Source of the DNA: Allomuricauda sp. ARW1Y1
Lineage (GTDB): Bacteria; Bacteroidota; Bacteroidia; Flavobacteriales; Flavobacteriaceae
DNA length: 64,000 nt
Direction of reading: 5' to 3'
Assembly (NCBI RefSeq): GCF_013407935.1
Contig: NZ_JACBZU010000002.1
Span: forward strand, 744,001-808,000
The notes below the pieces were generated by a model. The model was not told the origin of the DNA. It saw only the letters and a list, made by a program, of their open reading frames with translations, and did no database searches. The translations under genes and the position numbers were made by a program. Shown piece after piece: positions 60,722 to 64,000 of the stretch (its first letter is position 1; each line of letters starts with the position of its first letter).

Positions 60722-62260
60722 CTAATCCAGTTGGTAGAGCAACTTGTAATATTCGTCCACGGACTTCTGCCAAGTAAACCTTTTTCTTCGTGCGGCCGCC
60801 TGTATTTTTTTCCAAGTCGGCTTGTCGTTGGCAAAAACATCCAAGGCCACGTCGAAGGTTTCCAGCATGTTGGTAATTTTCTCATCATACGTGTCGCCAT
60901 CAAAACTAAAACCTGTTTTCATGTGCTCCACGGTATCCTTTAATCCTCCCGTATGGTGCACCAAGCAAGGGTTTCCATTTCTCATGGCCAACATTTGACT
61001 AATACCACAGGGCTCAAACAAGCTGGGCATAAAGTAAAGATCGGATTCCAAATACATCGAATCGATCAATTTTTCGGATTGGCCATTGGTAAAGATAAAG
61101 TTCTTGTGCTGGTAGCTCAATTTTCTAAAAAGCTCCTCATACTCCGGTGCGCCCGTACCCAATAACATAAAGATGCCATCCACTTTTTCGAGTCGCTTCA
61201 AAATTTCCACAAAAGCTTCTGGCGATCGCATAAAAAAGTAAAACTTCTGCTCCGTCAATCGTGCAACACTGGAAGCAATAAATTTGGGGCGTTCGTCCAC
61301 AAAGGCCATAATCTTTTCACCAGTATGGGCCAAGAAATCCGCTTTGTACTTTTTGGACTCTTCCTGCAACCACATAAAAAGTGCCTTTACCGTGTTTCGA
61401 TAAATATTGCCCTTCTTTTCCTTATTGATGTTCTTGTAGTTGCAGCCATTCAAAATACCGAACAAACGGCCTTCCTCGTCCGCTTTCTGTAAATCCTTTT
61501 CCAATGCCTCTCCCCCGATAAACTCTGGCGGGGAACTCGGTTTCAGAACATCCTCTTTGTATGATGGCGATACGGTGTGAACGGCATCGGCAAAGCGGAT
61601 GCCCACGGCCATAAGGTTGATACAATCCTGATACCTGTGGTCCATCAACTTTTGATAGTCCAAAGGCACATTGGGGAACCAATTCCTTACGGAGGAATAG
61701 TTACCATCGAACGGGCGAATACCCTGAATGGCGAGGTTGTGAATGCTATACACAATCCGGATGTCCTTTAAATTGGTATATTCAGGATGATATTCCCTCA
61801 AAAACAACAATAAGCTTGCATGCCAATCGTGCAAGTGAACAATATCCACTTCTCCAAAAGCGCCTTGTTTGATAGCTTCAGCCACGGCAGTACAAAATAT
61901 AAAGTATTTGATGGCATCCGTATAGAACGGCTCTTCTGGGTCGTTATGATAGATGTGCGCGATATCACCTGCCTCTATCTCTGGATGATGCAATACGTAA
62001 TGAAATATATTGGGGAATTCCTTTTTGGGCTTCACCTCGTACAGTTCGGCAGTGTAGGTCAAACCACGTAAGGTAAAATTCAACGTGGTCCTGGGCAATC
62101 CCCCATGATGCAATCGGGAGTAGGCTGGTACTACAACGTGTACCTTATCGCCCCGTTCAGAGATTTGCCTCGGTACATCGCGAACCACGTCGCCCATGCC
62201 ACCTGCTTTGCAGTTGTCCAAAGCATCGTTTTCGGCGGCGACAAAAAGAAAGTTATTCAT
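60722..62260 (-). CDS. glgA: Glycogen/starch synthase (GT5)
   Basis: This 512-residue GT-B glycosyltransferase has the GT5 N-terminal KAGGMGDVV motif (about 18-26), DIVHLHDWHASLLLF and C-terminal MPSLFEPCGISQMLAMRNGN with the donor-binding Glu. It would transfer glucose from ADP-glucose to alpha-1,4-glucan. The first motif reads KAGGMGDV rather than the usual KTGGLADV, a variant seen in Bacteroidota and eukaryotic GT5 relatives. No glgB, glgC or glgP is next to it, so the partner genes must be elsewhere. The ATG at 62258-62260 follows 120 bp after the eno stop. Confidence 0.88.
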   Translation of the reverse strand: MNNFLFVAAENDALDNCKAGGMGDVVRDVPRQISERGDKVHVVVPAYSRLHHGGLPRTTLNFTLRGLTYTAELYEVKPKKEFPNIFHYVLHHPEIEAGDIAHIYHNDPEEPFYTDAIKYFIFCTAVAEAIKQGAFGEVDIVHLHDWHASLLLFLREYHPEYTNLKDIRIVYSIHNLAIQGIRPFDGNYSSVRNWFPNVPLDYQKLMDHRYQDCINLMAVGIRFADAVHTVSPSYKEDVLKPSSPPEFIGGEALEKDLQKADEEGRLFGILNGCNYKNINKEKKGNIYRNTVKALFMWLQEESKKYKADFLAHTGEKIMAFVDERPKFIASSVARLTEQKFYFFMRSPEAFVEILKRLEKVDGIFMLLGTGAPEYEELFRKLSYQHKNFIFTNGQSEKLIDSMYLESDLYFMPSLFEPCGISQMLAMRNGNPCLVHHTGGLKDTVEHMKTGFSFDGDTYDEKITNMLETFDVALDVFANDKPTWKKIQAAARRKRFTWQKSVDEYYKLLYQLD

Positions 62261-62324
62261 GCGGGAGAATTTGAATCGTAGATTAGTGAACCCTTAATTT
62301 AACCAAAGTTTGTTATTGAAACAA

Positions 62325-62358
62325 AAAAAAAGCCTTTCCCAAATGGAAAAGGCTTTTT
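62325..62358 (-). terminator. Intrinsic terminator of eno
   Basis: AAAAAGCCTTTCCC (62327-62340) and GGAAAAGGCTTTTT (62345-62358) form a 14-bp stem with one mismatch. On the minus strand, the direction of eno, it is followed by a long T run, so it should end the eno transcript. Confidence 0.8.
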
Positions 62359-62380
62359 ATATGCTAAATAATCGTTATGC

Positions 62381-63679
<1,299 letters not shown>

Positions 63680-63899
63680 TCAATGTTTTAGTTGTGATTA
63701 TTGGGCTAAGATACAAAAGGTCGCGTTTTTTACTTCAAGATATGGCTCACAAAACGCACTTAATTGCTTAAAAACAAAACTATAACGTTTTAGAGCTACA
63801 TTTTTGAACCGTAACCACGGCTATGCTTAAAAATTGTGCCTCAAACTGCATCAAAAAATGGCCTGTAACAATTCCAATCACAAATTACTGAACAAACTC

Positions 63900-64000
63900 T
63901 TAGTTTTTCCTAGCCTTGATCAAATCAAAGAACTGGTCGAACAAATAGTCTGCATCGTGTGGACCCGGACTTGCTTCTGGGTGATATTGCACTGAAAACA
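63900..64000 (-). CDS. carA: Carbamoyl-phosphate synthase small subunit, 3' end
   Basis: The last 33 codons of carA, cut by the right edge. The reading frame gives [20 protein letters not shown] then [12 protein letters not shown] and TAA. HPE holds the catalytic His and Glu of the glutamine amidotransferase triad, and [13 protein letters not shown] is the usual CarA ending. The rest of the gene lies outside the window. Confidence 0.93.
   Translation of the reverse strand, partial: FSVQYHPEASPGPHDADYLFDQFFDLIKARKN

Overview
The window looks like a chromosomal segment of a marine member of the Flavobacteriaceae (Bacteroidota), perhaps close to Muricauda/Allomuricauda. The genus is inference only. 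The signs are a type B type-IX-secretion sorting domain, many lipoproteins, FecR/TonB signalling genes, a proteorhodopsin next to a Brp/Blh carotene-cleaving enzyme, candidate -7 elements of the form TAnnTTTG, few Shine-Dalgarno sites, and a glucan-degradation cluster. The sequence is mostly ordinary, tightly packed chromosome on both strands. I see no tRNA, rRNA, CRISPR array, insertion sequence or phage.

Layout. 1-8.3 kb: the left part of a polysaccharide utilisation locus, all on the minus strand: a membrane one-component regulator, a glycosidase fused to an outer-membrane barrel, a glycan-binding lipoprotein, and a GH16 glucanase cut by the window edge. 8.5-15 kb: an AraC-type membrane regulator, an S41 peptidase, a 3-keto-glycoside hydrolase lipoprotein, thioredoxin, two universal stress proteins and a Nudix-derived regulator. 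15-21.3 kb: a DUF885 peptidase and a trans-4-hydroxyproline catabolic operon (epimerase, dehydrogenase, deaminase) with a divergent AraC regulator. 21.3-30.3 kb: an exonuclease/GIY-YIG nuclease, a mutarotase, an M20 peptidase, a LolE-like permease, the muramidase NamZ, a sterol-desaturase-like enzyme, a YkgJ protein, a methyltransferase and a zinc-protease lipoprotein. 30.3-40.7 kb: queE, a C-type-lectin T9SS protein, an exported RidA, a HerA-like ATPase, small lipoproteins, a hydrolase, a VOC protein, folD and ffh.

40.8-47.2 kb is the most interesting block. Two secreted acidic lipoproteins, the larger with four Asp-run repeats and three lipocalin-like modules, are transcribed away from an ECF sigma factor, FecR anti-sigma factor and TonB-dependent receptor. 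The two directions share a short intergenic region with a perfect palindrome that contains a -7-like element on each strand. This could be a cell-surface signalling and uptake system with an unknown ligand. 47.2-49 kb: blh and a green-type proton-pumping proteorhodopsin, divergently transcribed. 49-54.5 kb: argS (with a repeat-like sequence inside the gene), an unknown protein, an SDR/DUF2867 protein and a secreted DUF. 54.5-56.6 kb: a small accessory patch with a PIN-type toxin-antitoxin pair, two orphan small ORFs and a dense cluster of palindromic repeats. 56.6-64 kb: two guanidino-modifying enzymes (CtlX and an arginine-deiminase relative), a secreted unknown protein, gltA, a glycogen synthase, eno and the 3' end of carA.

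Functionally the window joins laminarin-type glucan use, amino-acid salvage (hydroxyproline, citrulline/arginine), peptidoglycan salvage and light-driven proton pumping, as expected of a coastal particle- or algae-associated heterotroph.
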